A stretch of 5,462 nucleotides of DNA from positions 5,552-11,013 of the forward strand of contig DIAQ01000011.1 of the NCBI GenBank assembly GCA_002414865.1. The letters are read 5' to 3'. Shown one piece after another: positions 1 through 5,462 of the stretch. Under the pieces are notes generated by a model. That model was given only the letters and a program-made list of their open reading frames with translations. It ran no database searches and was not told where the DNA came from. This stretch comes from a candidate division Hyd24-12 bacterium UBA5074 (GTDB lineage Bacteria > Fermentibacterota > Fermentibacteria > Fermentibacterales > Fermentibacteraceae). How positions within the stretch are numbered: position 1 is the stretch's first letter; every line of letters starts with the position of its first letter. The translations under genes and the position numbers were made by a program.

Positions 1-369
1 TCGGCAGTCCTGTCCGAGCAGCTCCCCTGGCTGCTCCTGGAAAACCGCATCGACGAGCGGACCCGGCAGATGCCCGAGCTCCGCAGCATCCTGATCTATC
101 CCGTCAACATGGGGGGCCACTACCGCCCGCTGGTCCAGTCCGGCGGCGGCATGACCATCGGGCAGTTCTGCTCGAATGTCGCAGGCGGACTCGAGCATAT
201 GGCCTCGGGCTTCGTGGGCAGCTTCGACGGCATTGCCGCATCGGTCACCTCGGTGACCAACCCGGTGCCCGTGTCCAGGTCCTACGGCTCATCGCACTCG
301 GGAGGCGGCTGCGCGTGCGCCTGTGCCTGCGCCGGATGCGCATGCGCCTGCGCCGGAGGTGGGAGATGA
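1..369 (+). CDS. C-terminal part of a protein with a Cys-Ala repeat tail; putative radical SAM substrate (5'-truncated)
   Basis: The reading frame is open at the window's left edge and ends at TGA 367-369, leaving the last 122 residues of a longer protein. Met codons such as the one at 70 are probably internal, since the frame stays open and protein-like back to base 1. No membrane segment is visible in this part. After a globular-looking stretch comes a Ser/Gly linker (about residues 94-103), then a tail with Cys at 104, 106, 108, 110, 113, 115 and 117, separated by Ala or Ala-Gly, ending GGGR. The general layout (LPW helix, aromatic/Gly loop, small-residue segment, low-complexity Gly tail) recalls the C-terminal end of DUF2207-type membrane proteins, but this is only a resemblance and the family is not recognised. 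The overlapping downstream radical SAM/SPASM gene suggests the Cys tail is its modification target. A metal-binding tail is the main alternative. Confidence 0.8.
   Translation, partial: SAVLSEQLPWLLLENRIDERTRQMPELRSILIYPVNMGGHYRPLVQSGGGMTIGQFCSNVAGGLEHMASGFVGSFDGIAASVTSVTNPVPVSRSYGSSHSGGGCACACACAGCACACAGGGR
310..354 (+). repeat. Cys-Ala dipeptide repeat coding segment
   Basis: Fifteen codons read (Cys-Ala)x4, Gly, (Cys-Ala)x3 and are followed by Gly-Gly-Gly-Arg-stop. The DNA unit is close to TGCGCC but not identical between copies: Ala is written GCG, GCC and GCA, and Cys TGC and TGT. This synonymous variation favours selection on the amino acids over a simple slippage repeat, although the repeat probably arose by slippage. 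Such Cys-rich alternating tails resemble the targets of SPASM-type radical SAM maturases. Confidence 0.85.
355..369 (+). promoter_or_regulatory. Shine-Dalgarno GGAGGT and ATGA stop/start overlap
   Basis: GGAGGT at 355-360 lies five bases before ATG 366. It is built from the Gly codons that end the Cys-Ala tail. The ATG overlaps the upstream stop as ATGA (366-369), the usual arrangement for translational coupling. This decides the radical SAM start. An upstream GTG at 315 would extend the protein by 17 Arg-rich residues encoded by the repeat itself, read out of frame. Confidence 0.8.
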
Positions 370-1724
370 GGATACCGGATCCAGCTTCGCTGTTCAGGGT
401 GAGAAGGGATCCCATAGTCAGACCCGGGCTGCACCATTTCCGCCCCGGGGGAGAAAACGGCGGCAGGCGCGTCCATCTGAGGGTGGAAGCCGACGGGTCG
501 GCGCTTCTCGTCATCGACGCCTCCCGGGTGATCCATCTCAACTCATCCGCCGCCGACATGGCATGGCTGCTGCTTTCCGGCACGCCGCGCGGGAAGGCCC
601 TGGACATCCTGGGAGGCAGGTACAGGGTCTCGCGCCGCACTGCGGCGGCCGACTACGATGCCATGCGGGGGACAATGGACAGTCTGCTCCAGGACAATGA
701 CATCTGTCCCATCTCCTTCCTCGGGCTCGAGCGCATCGAGCCCTTCGCGACGCCTGTCACGGCGCCCTACAGGGCCGACCTGGCGCTGACCTACAGGTGC
801 AACAACGACTGCTCGCACTGCTACAACTGGGAGAAGGAATCCCCCGAGCTGGATACGATGTCCTGGAAGACGATACTCGGCAAACTGTGGGACAACGGCA
901 TCCCGCATGTCGCGTTCACCGGTGGAGAGGCGACTCTGCGCGAAGACCTCCCCGATCTCGTGAGCCATGCGGAGTCGCTGGGGATGGTTTCCGGGCTCCT
1001 CACGAACGGCGTGAAGGCCTCTTCCGTGGAATACACGGAACTGCTCAGGGACAGAGGCCTCGACTATGCCCAGGTGACCCTCGAATCGTCCTCCCGGGCG
1101 GTGCACGACTCGATGACGCGAGCCGTCTCACATGGGGACACCGTTAAGGGCTTGATCAACTTCATTGCAGCAGGAATATACACGATAACAAATACTACAA
1201 TCACGGAAGCAAACAGGGACACTCTTGAAGATACTCTGAGATTCGGAGCCTCCCTCGGACTCAGGTCGATGGCCTTCAACTCGGTGATCCGCAGCGGGAG
1301 ATCGGCATCCGGCGAGTTCGGGCTGACGGTTTCCGAGCTGGAGGAGATCCTCCCGCGCCTTCGCAGCGTCGCGATCCCGCTGGGCGTAAGGCTCGTGTGG
1401 TATACGCCGACAAGATACTGCGAGCTGGATCCCGTCTCTCTGGGGCTCGGGCCGAAGCGCTGCACGGCTGCCCAGTACAACATCTGCATCGAGCCGGATG
1501 GAGGGGTCATACCCTGCCAGAGCTGCGACAAGGTGGCGGGGAACATCCTGAAGGACGACTGGACCGCCATCTTCGGCGGCGAAGTTTTCCGCTCGATCCG
1601 CGAGAGGGACTGGGTCGGCGGGGAGTGCCGCTCGTGCGAATTCTTCGCCCTCTGCGGCGGAGGATGCCCCCTGGAGGCCGAAGGCTCGCCGGTGCTGTGC
1701 CCCGACTCGATGTCCAACCCCTGA
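366..1724 (+). CDS. Radical SAM/SPASM peptide-modifying enzyme with N-terminal PqqD-like recognition domain
   Basis: Predicted peptide or protein maturase of 452 residues. Residues about 35-109 form a PqqD-like RiPP recognition element, with the typical core of a beta hairpin, 'HLNSSAADMAWLLLSG' and a helical end. The radical SAM domain has the 4Fe-4S motif Cys145-x3-Cys149-x2-Cys152 (CNNDCSHC) and the SAM-binding FTGGE motif (GGE at 186-188). The C-terminal SPASM domain shows the full seven-Cys pattern: Cys366-x12-Gly-x4-Cys384, Cys421-x2-Cys424-x5-Cys430-x3-Cys434, then Cys445. These would hold auxiliary Fe-S clusters. Cys374 and Cys387 are extra. SPASM enzymes with a fused recognition domain typically act on ribosomal peptides, for example making thioether or carbon-carbon links. 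The ATGA overlap with the Cys-Ala tail gene makes that tail the likely substrate (inference). The exact reaction cannot be read from the sequence. The segment around 1151-1240 is unusually AT-rich but keeps the frame. Confidence 0.93.
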   Translation: MRIPDPASLFRVRRDPIVRPGLHHFRPGGENGGRRVHLRVEADGSALLVIDASRVIHLNSSAADMAWLLLSGTPRGKALDILGGRYRVSRRTAAADYDAMRGTMDSLLQDNDICPISFLGLERIEPFATPVTAPYRADLALTYRCNNDCSHCYNWEKESPELDTMSWKTILGKLWDNGIPHVAFTGGEATLREDLPDLVSHAESLGMVSGLLTNGVKASSVEYTELLRDRGLDYAQVTLESSSRAVHDSMTRAVSHGDTVKGLINFIAAGIYTITNTTITEANRDTLEDTLRFGASLGLRSMAFNSVIRSGRSASGEFGLTVSELEEILPRLRSVAIPLGVRLVWYTPTRYCELDPVSLGLGPKRCTAAQYNICIEPDGGVIPCQSCDKVAGNILKDDWTAIFGGEVFRSIRERDWVGGECRSCEFFALCGGGCPLEAEGSPVLCPDSMSNP

Positions 1725-1725
1725 C

Positions 1726-1738
1726 GGGGAGAGTCGTG
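1726..1738 (+). promoter_or_regulatory. Ribosome binding site and GTG start of the methyltransferase
   Basis: GGGGAGAG at 1726-1733 lies directly downstream of the radical SAM stop and two bases before GTG 1736. Counting from the GGAG core, the spacing is near four to five bases. This supports GTG 1736 as the start. Alternatives are CTG 1721, which overlaps the upstream stop, and ATG 1811, which would remove 25 residues and leave an 86-base gap. Confidence 0.5.
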
Positions 1739-2446
1739 GTCGGAGCAGGAGCAGGCGGCTGGGAATCTACAGCCGAAGGCGCGGCCTTCCTGGATCTGCA
1801 GGCATCCTGGATGGCCGGACTACGCTCCCGCGTCCTCTCGAGAGTTCCGGTGCGCAGCGCGCGATCGGTCGTCGAGGCCGGTTGCGGGACGGGGAGCGTC
1901 CTCTCGACGCTGGCGGCTGTCGCCGCGAATCCGGTTACGGGCATCGACAGGGACGAAGCCTGCCTCGAGACCGCAGGCAGGGCATGCCCGCCCGGCACGG
2001 TGCTCATGCAGGGCGATCTCGAGGCGATGAGGCTCCCGGGAGCCGACCTCTTCGTGTTCTCGCACGTCCTCCTGCACATCTCGGACCTCGGGAGGTTCCT
2101 CACCAGAGTGCGCCGCGCACTGCGGGGGGGCGGGTATGCCGCAGTCCTCTGCGAGTATGACTGGACTGCCGCGTCGGGCGGTCCGGGACCCGGATTGATT
2201 GCGGAGCTGGTCACCGCCCTTCGCGCGTCGGGTATCATCGCCCGCAGCTCGGAGGAGATGCTGGACCTGTTCCGACGCGCCGGCTTCCGGACGATCGCCT
2301 CGGGCGTCGAGCGAGGGATCCCTGCAGCTCCGGGCGAAGCCTTCCTCGCATCGCTGGGCATCGCCCCGGACGCAGGGCCGGTCAGGCCGGGGACGGGAGC
2401 CGTCCTCTCCCTGCCGGTGTTCTGGGGTGTGTTCAGGAAGGACTGA
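1736..2446 (+). CDS. Class I SAM-dependent methyltransferase
   Basis: Predicted 236-residue methyltransferase with a Rossmann-type SAM-binding fold. Motif I is EAGCGTGS at residues 47-54. The acidic end of strand 2 (GIDRD, residues 69-73) should bind the SAM ribose. Next come a 'QGDLEAMRLPGADLFVFSHV' stretch (motif II/III region) and a 'LHISDLGRFLTRVRRALRGG' helix, as in Methyltransf_11/25-type enzymes. The second half is a shorter, variable region that would shape the substrate site. The substrate cannot be deduced. The GTG start lies 11 bases after the radical SAM stop, so the two genes are probably co-transcribed and translationally linked. This makes it a candidate tailoring enzyme acting on the same peptide or on a small molecule in the pathway (inference). 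The frame is also open upstream inside the radical SAM gene, but that part has an Arg-rich, shadow-like composition. Confidence 0.88.
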   Translation: MVGAGAGGWESTAEGAAFLDLQASWMAGLRSRVLSRVPVRSARSVVEAGCGTGSVLSTLAAVAANPVTGIDRDEACLETAGRACPPGTVLMQGDLEAMRLPGADLFVFSHVLLHISDLGRFLTRVRRALRGGGYAAVLCEYDWTAASGGPGPGLIAELVTALRASGIIARSSEEMLDLFRRAGFRTIASGVERGIPAAPGEAFLASLGIAPDAGPVRPGTGAVLSLPVFWGVFRKD

Positions 2447-2576
2447 GCGCGCCGCCCGGTTCCGCCATCCGGCCTGAGCCACCATCGGCGGGGCTGGACC
2501 GGCTCCCGGAGCCCCTCATCCTACAGCGGCGCCGTGGACGGCCGGGACGAAGCCTTCCGAAAGTGCTCCAGGAGTG

Positions 2577-2592
2577 CGGGAACGCCTTCCCG
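2577..2592 (+). other. Small hairpin in the intergenic region
   Basis: CGGGAA at 2577-2582 pairs perfectly with TTCCCG at 2587-2592 around a four-base CGCC loop. No T run follows, so it is not a standard intrinsic terminator. It may add to transcript end formation after the methyltransferase gene, or may be a chance structure. Confidence 0.3.
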
Positions 2593-2608
2593 AGGTGCGT
2601 GTTGGGAA

Positions 2609-2637
2609 TTGTCGGGAGGACCTCGCATGCGTATTCT
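2609..2637 (+). promoter_or_regulatory. Possible sigma-70-type promoter for the M28 peptidase gene
   Basis: TTGTCG (2609-2614, four of six matches to TTGACA) and TATTCT (2632-2637, four of six matches to TATAAT) are separated by 17 bases, in the most AT-rich part of the gap. Transcription would start near 2644 and give a leader of about 50 bases. Both boxes are weak, and promoter consensus in this lineage is unknown. Confidence 0.3.
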
Positions 2638-2695
2638 TGACGACAGTGAAGATTCTTCATCCCGAGCACCAGCCCAAGCCCGATAGGAGCAGCAG

Positions 2696-4267
2696 ATGAA
2701 GCTAGCTTTCCTGATGCTGTCGACAGCAGCCCTGGTCTGGGCGTCCGACTGCCTGTACCTCGTGGACGCCGACTTCAGGCAGGTTTCCGGCGATGCCTGG
2801 ATGTCGTCTGTCGATATCTACTTCATCTCCACGGACCACTTGATCGTGGCGGGTGACGCCTCGCTGGCGAACCTCAGGTCCGCATCGGTGCTCGACGCGG
2901 ACTTCGCATCCCCCGGGCGGTATGCCATCGTCCACCTCGCTCCCCGCGGTGGCCGGGAGTCCGCCTCCGCGCTCGGAGACGTGCTCTACATCGACGGCTC
3001 GATCGCCCTGGTGAGGACATCGGGCGAGGTTTTCGACGGCATTCCCGCAGACGGCGTCGCTTTCGTGCAGCCTCTTCGCGAGATGCACCCCGGGTCTGTT
3101 CCGGCGCCGATCCAGCCGAGAGGCGACGGCTACGACGACCTTGTAGGCGACATAGTCTCCGCAGTCGACCAGACCGGGTATCAGGGCTTCATAACCCAGC
3201 TCCAGGGCTATCTGACCCGCTACTCCAGCACCGACAACTACGACACTGCGGCCGCCTGGGTGAACACCACCCTCCAGGGATACGGACTCGACTCGGAGCT
3301 CCAGTACTTCGACATGGGCTCCTACAACTGCGAAAATGTGGTCGCCGAGAAGCCAGGCCTGGTCGATTCGACGAAGATCTTCATAATCTGCGCGCATCTC
3401 GATTCCACATCCCCCCAGCAGTACTCGAACGCCCCGGGAGGGGACGACAATGCCAGCGGCTCCGCGGGCGTGATCGAGGCCGCACGTATCATGTCAGGCT
3501 ACAACTTCAAGTACACCATCAGGTTCATCTGCTTCGGAGGCGAGGAGCAGGGCCTCTACGGCAGCTCGAGCTACGCTGACGCCGCAGCAGCGGCGGGCGA
3601 CGACATCATCGGCGTGATGAACCTCGACATGGTCCTCTACGGCCCGGCGGGCCAGGACGTCTTCTGGGTGCCCTACGATGCCCAGTCGACCGGCCTTGCG
3701 CTTGCCCTGGACGCCATCTGCGACACCTATGTCCCGGCGCTCGAGGTCCTGACCGAGTACGACCCGGGCGTGACCTACAGCGACCATTCGTCGTTCTGGA
3801 ACGCAGGCTACGCAGCAGTCCTGGGCATCGAGCAGGAGGTCTTCAGCAACCCCTACTACCACCAGACCACCGACCTCCTGTCCAACTACATCACCTATTT
3901 CCCATTCGGCACCAACTGCATTCGAGGTGCCATCGCCACGGTGGCCTACCTGGCCGAGCCCCTGGGTGCGACAGGAATCGAGGATGGAGGGACTGCCGGC
4001 GGGGGCTCCTCGCTCGGGCTGGCCATAGCCGGGGCAAATCCTGCGTCGTCGATGCTCTCGCTGCAGGTCTCGTCGACTTCCCCGGGAATGGCCGCGCTGC
4101 ACGTCTTCGACCTCGCGGGGAGGATCGTGCGCTCGCTGCCGGTCGTCCTGGACGGAGGCATCTCCACCGCCGAGGTCTCCCTGTCAGGATTGCCCGACGG
4201 GGTCTTCGTGGCAAGGATATCGAGCGGCTCCAGCTCGGCTTCGGTGAGATTCGTGAAGGCCGAATAG
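2696..4267 (+). CDS. Secreted M28-family zinc metallopeptidase with C-terminal T9SS-type sorting domain
   Basis: Complete 523-residue exported peptidase. AGGAG at 2685-2689, six bases before ATG 2696, supports the start. Residues 1-16 look like a signal peptide (Lys2, hydrophobic core, cut near VWA-SD). Residues about 17-150 form a beta-rich N-terminal region, possibly a propeptide. The M28 catalytic domain (about 160-425) contains all expected ligands of the two-zinc site: His234 (AHLDST), Asp251 (GGDDNASG), Glu284 (GGEEQG, with Glu283 as the catalytic base), Asp311 (NLDM) and His364 (SDHSSFW). M28 enzymes of this kind are mostly aminopeptidases, but the substrate is not deducible. After a Gly-rich linker (427-440) comes a final beta domain with NP at 448-449, 'VFDLAGRIVRSL', 'LSGLPDGVFVARI' and a C-terminal 'VRFVKAE'. 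This pattern matches the Por/type IX secretion sorting domain, or the related FlgD-like Ig fold. The protein is probably released or held at the cell surface. Confidence 0.94.
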   Translation: MKLAFLMLSTAALVWASDCLYLVDADFRQVSGDAWMSSVDIYFISTDHLIVAGDASLANLRSASVLDADFASPGRYAIVHLAPRGGRESASALGDVLYIDGSIALVRTSGEVFDGIPADGVAFVQPLREMHPGSVPAPIQPRGDGYDDLVGDIVSAVDQTGYQGFITQLQGYLTRYSSTDNYDTAAAWVNTTLQGYGLDSELQYFDMGSYNCENVVAEKPGLVDSTKIFIICAHLDSTSPQQYSNAPGGDDNASGSAGVIEAARIMSGYNFKYTIRFICFGGEEQGLYGSSSYADAAAAAGDDIIGVMNLDMVLYGPAGQDVFWVPYDAQSTGLALALDAICDTYVPALEVLTEYDPGVTYSDHSSFWNAGYAAVLGIEQEVFSNPYYHQTTDLLSNYITYFPFGTNCIRGAIATVAYLAEPLGATGIEDGGTAGGGSSLGLAIAGANPASSMLSLQVSSTSPGMAALHVFDLAGRIVRSLPVVLDGGISTAEVSLSGLPDGVFVARISSGSSSASVRFVKAE

Positions 4268-4279
4268 CCAATTGTCGTT

Positions 4280-4320
4280 CCGGGGCGCCCGGATCGGCGC
4301 CCCGGTTCCATTCCCATTTT
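4280..4320 (+). terminator. Intrinsic terminator after the M28 peptidase gene
   Basis: CCGGGGCGCC (4280-4289) pairs perfectly over 10 bp with GGCGCCCCGG (4296-4305) around a six-base CGGATC loop. A pyrimidine-rich stretch ending CATTTT (4306-4320) follows. The hairpin begins 13 bases after the peptidase stop. The stem is very strong but the T tract is interrupted, so termination may be partial and read into the lipoprotein gene. Confidence 0.75.
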
Positions 4321-4321
4321 C

Positions 4322-4335
4322 AGGAGGTTGCCATG
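4322..4335 (+). promoter_or_regulatory. Strong ribosome binding site of the lipoprotein gene
   Basis: AGGAGG at 4322-4327, five bases before ATG 4333, is a near-perfect Shine-Dalgarno sequence. It fixes the start, in preference to the in-frame ATG at 4348, which would cut into the signal peptide. Confidence 0.8.
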
Positions 4336-5462
4336 AAGCGCAGTTCGATGATCGCATTTTCGGCGATCGTAATCGCATGCGGGGAACCCGCGCCCGTCCA
4401 GGACACGGCGGCAGGCCCCGCCTCCATACTCGCCGCGGCCGACTCGTGCGCGCAGGCGGTCCAGCAGGTCGAGTACAGGTTCGAGGTCTATGGATCCGGA
4501 GACTTCTCCTCCATGCCAGCCTTCTCCGGGACGGCGAGGCTGGTGCGCGAGACTTCCGAGACCCCCGCGGCGATGTGGGTCCGGTTCGACCCCGACACGC
4601 TCGAGACGGGCGAGCAGATGCCCGACCTCACCATCTCCACGGATGGCGTGACCGCGTGGGCGCTCGACCGCACGTCGAAGTGGTTCGGTTACGGAGCCAT
4701 CAGCGAGGGTGGAAGCGATCTGCTCGAGACCGCGTATCCTGCGTCCATGATGGAGTTCGCCATCGACGGACCGTTCCAGGCCGAGCTGGCTGGTGACTCC
4801 ATGAGCTCTGAAGGAGTCGACACGATCGGCGGAGTCGCCTGCAACGTCGTCTTCGTGGAGTACGAGGGCGGGCAGGGGAGCGCCCGCTGGTACATCGGCG
4901 CCGATGACAACCTGCCACGCAGGGTGGACAGGGCCGGCATGAACGGCGCAACGGGATACCAGACGCTGGAGATCTCCGAGCTGAATACTGCCCCGACCTT
5001 CACTCCGGCCGACTTCGTTCTCCAGGCTCCCGACACGGGCTATACCGTGGAGACCTACAGGGCTGTGCTGGAGATAGGCAGCGAGGCCCCCGACTGGACT
5101 CTCCAGACAACCGAGGGTGAAACCCTCAGCCTGTCCGACCTCCGCGGAGAGGTCGTCGTCCTCGACTTCTGGGCCACGTGGTGCGGTCCGTGCGCCATGG
5201 CCATGCCGGGTCTCCAGGCCCTCTCCGAGGAGTTGTCGGCCGAGCCTTTCCGGGTCATCGGCGTGAACACCTGGGAAAACGCCGACCCGGCAGCCTTCGC
5301 TGACGAGAACGGGATCACCTACACCATCGTCGTCGCGGGCGACAGCGTCGCGGCGGAGTACGGGGTGACGGCAATCCCCACCTTCTATGTGATCTCGCCC
5401 GAGGGGACCATCGCATGGGGCGGCAGGGGCTTCGACGAGCCGACGGAGCAGGCGCTCCGGAC
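4333..5462 (+). CDS. Lipoprotein with LolA/DUF2092-like region and TlpA/ResA-type thioredoxin domain (3'-truncated)
   Basis: Open through the right edge; 376 residues are visible. The N-terminus MKRSSMIAFSAIVIAC ends in a lipobox-like VIAC, with Cys16 as the likely lipidated residue, so the protein should be membrane-anchored outside the cytoplasm. Residues about 40-235 are beta-rich and resemble LolA-fold/DUF2092-type regions: a repeated 'DG..AWALD'-type strand, 'GGVACNVVFV', 'ARWYIGADDNLPRRV' and 'FTPADFVLQAPDTGY'. This assignment is tentative. From residue 249 (GSEAPDWTL) an AhpC/TSA-Redoxin-like thioredoxin domain begins, with the redox motif WCGPC (Cys284, Cys287) and the cis-Pro in AIPTF (Pro349). 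TlpA/ResA-type domains reduce or exchange disulfides in exported proteins, for instance in cytochrome c maturation. The target here is unknown. An AGGAGG site supports the start. The preceding terminator leaves little room for a separate promoter. Confidence 0.92.
   Translation, partial: MKRSSMIAFSAIVIACGEPAPVQDTAAGPASILAAADSCAQAVQQVEYRFEVYGSGDFSSMPAFSGTARLVRETSETPAAMWVRFDPDTLETGEQMPDLTISTDGVTAWALDRTSKWFGYGAISEGGSDLLETAYPASMMEFAIDGPFQAELAGDSMSSEGVDTIGGVACNVVFVEYEGGQGSARWYIGADDNLPRRVDRAGMNGATGYQTLEISELNTAPTFTPADFVLQAPDTGYTVETYRAVLEIGSEAPDWTLQTTEGETLSLSDLRGEVVVLDFWATWCGPCAMAMPGLQALSEELSAEPFRVIGVNTWENADPAAFADENGITYTIVVAGDSVAAEYGVTAIPTFYVISPEGTIAWGGRGFDEPTEQALR

Larger units (their letters stand above)
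2447..2695. other. Intergenic region, 249 bases
   Basis: No convincing coding sequence is seen here. A 78-codon frame on the - strand covers 2433-2669 but is Arg/Pro/Ser-rich, overlaps the methyltransferase end and matches nothing recognisable. The left part is GC-rich with short self-complementary stretches (for example GGCTC-CCG-GAGCC). The right part, from about 2600, is more AT-rich and is where a promoter for the peptidase gene would be expected. No tRNA or riboswitch was recognised. Confidence 0.7.

Noticed and set aside
301..354. The TGCGCC repeat as a non-coding microsatellite or CRISPR-like element
   Set aside because: The units are six bases without spacers, stay in frame to the stop codon and vary synonymously, which fits a coding tail.
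315..365. Upstream GTG start extending the radical SAM protein by 17 residues
   Set aside because: The extension reads an Arg/Leu-rich string from the Cys-Ala repeat DNA in another frame and has no ribosome binding site. ATG 366 has GGAGGT at good spacing and an ATGA overlap.
1397..1735. Methyltransferase frame extending far back into the radical SAM gene
   Set aside because: The extra 113 residues are Arg/Gly-rich and out of frame with well-conserved SPASM codons, so this is a coding shadow. GTG 1736 fits the operon layout.
1507..2361. Long open frame on the - strand (284 codons) opposite the radical SAM and methyltransferase genes
   Set aside because: Its Arg/Ser/Pro-rich composition is typical of antisense frames in GC-rich genes. 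It has no recognisable domain and overlaps two well-supported genes.
2433..2669. 78-codon frame on the - strand covering the intergenic gap
   Set aside because: It has an Arg/Ser/Pro-rich sequence and no recognised family. It also overlaps the 3' end of the methyltransferase gene and the candidate promoter.
4270..4277. AATTGTCG shared with 2607-2614 as a common regulatory box
   Set aside because: An eight-base match between two short intergenic regions is not surprising by chance, and at 4270 no -10-like box lies at the right distance.
4272..4796. 174-codon + strand frame starting near the terminator
   Set aside because: It runs through the terminator hairpin and is out of frame with the lipoprotein gene, whose signal peptide, WCGPC motif and ribosome binding site are clear. 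The Arg-rich composition marks it as a shadow.

Overview
The window is a high-GC stretch (roughly two thirds G+C by eye) with five genes, all on the + strand. The first and last are cut by the window edges. The gene content points to a Gram-negative-type (diderm) bacterium: a secreted zinc peptidase ends in a domain resembling the type IX secretion (Por) sorting domain, and the last gene encodes a lipoprotein with a thioredoxin domain. That sorting-domain type is typical of the FCB superphylum (Bacteroidetes and related candidate phyla). The high GC suggests one of the uncultured FCB-type lineages rather than Bacteroidetes proper, but this is an inference and no marker gene is present.

Region 1 (1-2446) is a tight three-gene block. 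It starts with the last 122 residues of a protein of unknown family whose C-terminus is a striking Cys-Ala repeat (seven Cys alternating with Ala, then Gly-rich, ending in Arg). A radical SAM/SPASM enzyme of 452 residues follows, with its start codon overlapping the previous stop (ATGA). It carries an N-terminal PqqD-like RiPP recognition element. A class I SAM-dependent methyltransferase starts 11 bases after that. Substrate-like tail, recognition domain, SPASM enzyme and methyltransferase together look like a peptide- or protein-modifying (RiPP-like) system in which the modified segment is the Cys-rich tail of a larger protein. This is the most interesting part of the window.

Region 2 (2447-2695) is a 249-base gap without a convincing gene. 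It holds a small hairpin and a possible sigma-70-type promoter in front of the next gene.

Region 3 (2696-4267) is a complete secreted M28-family metallopeptidase with a signal peptide, all five expected zinc ligands and a C-terminal sorting-type domain.

Region 4 (4268-5462) begins with a perfect 10-bp hairpin that looks like an intrinsic terminator. It is followed by a lipoprotein with a LolA/DUF2092-like middle part and a TlpA/ResA-type thioredoxin domain (WCGPC), which runs off the 3' edge. Nothing seen directly ties regions 3 and 4 to the modification system of region 1.
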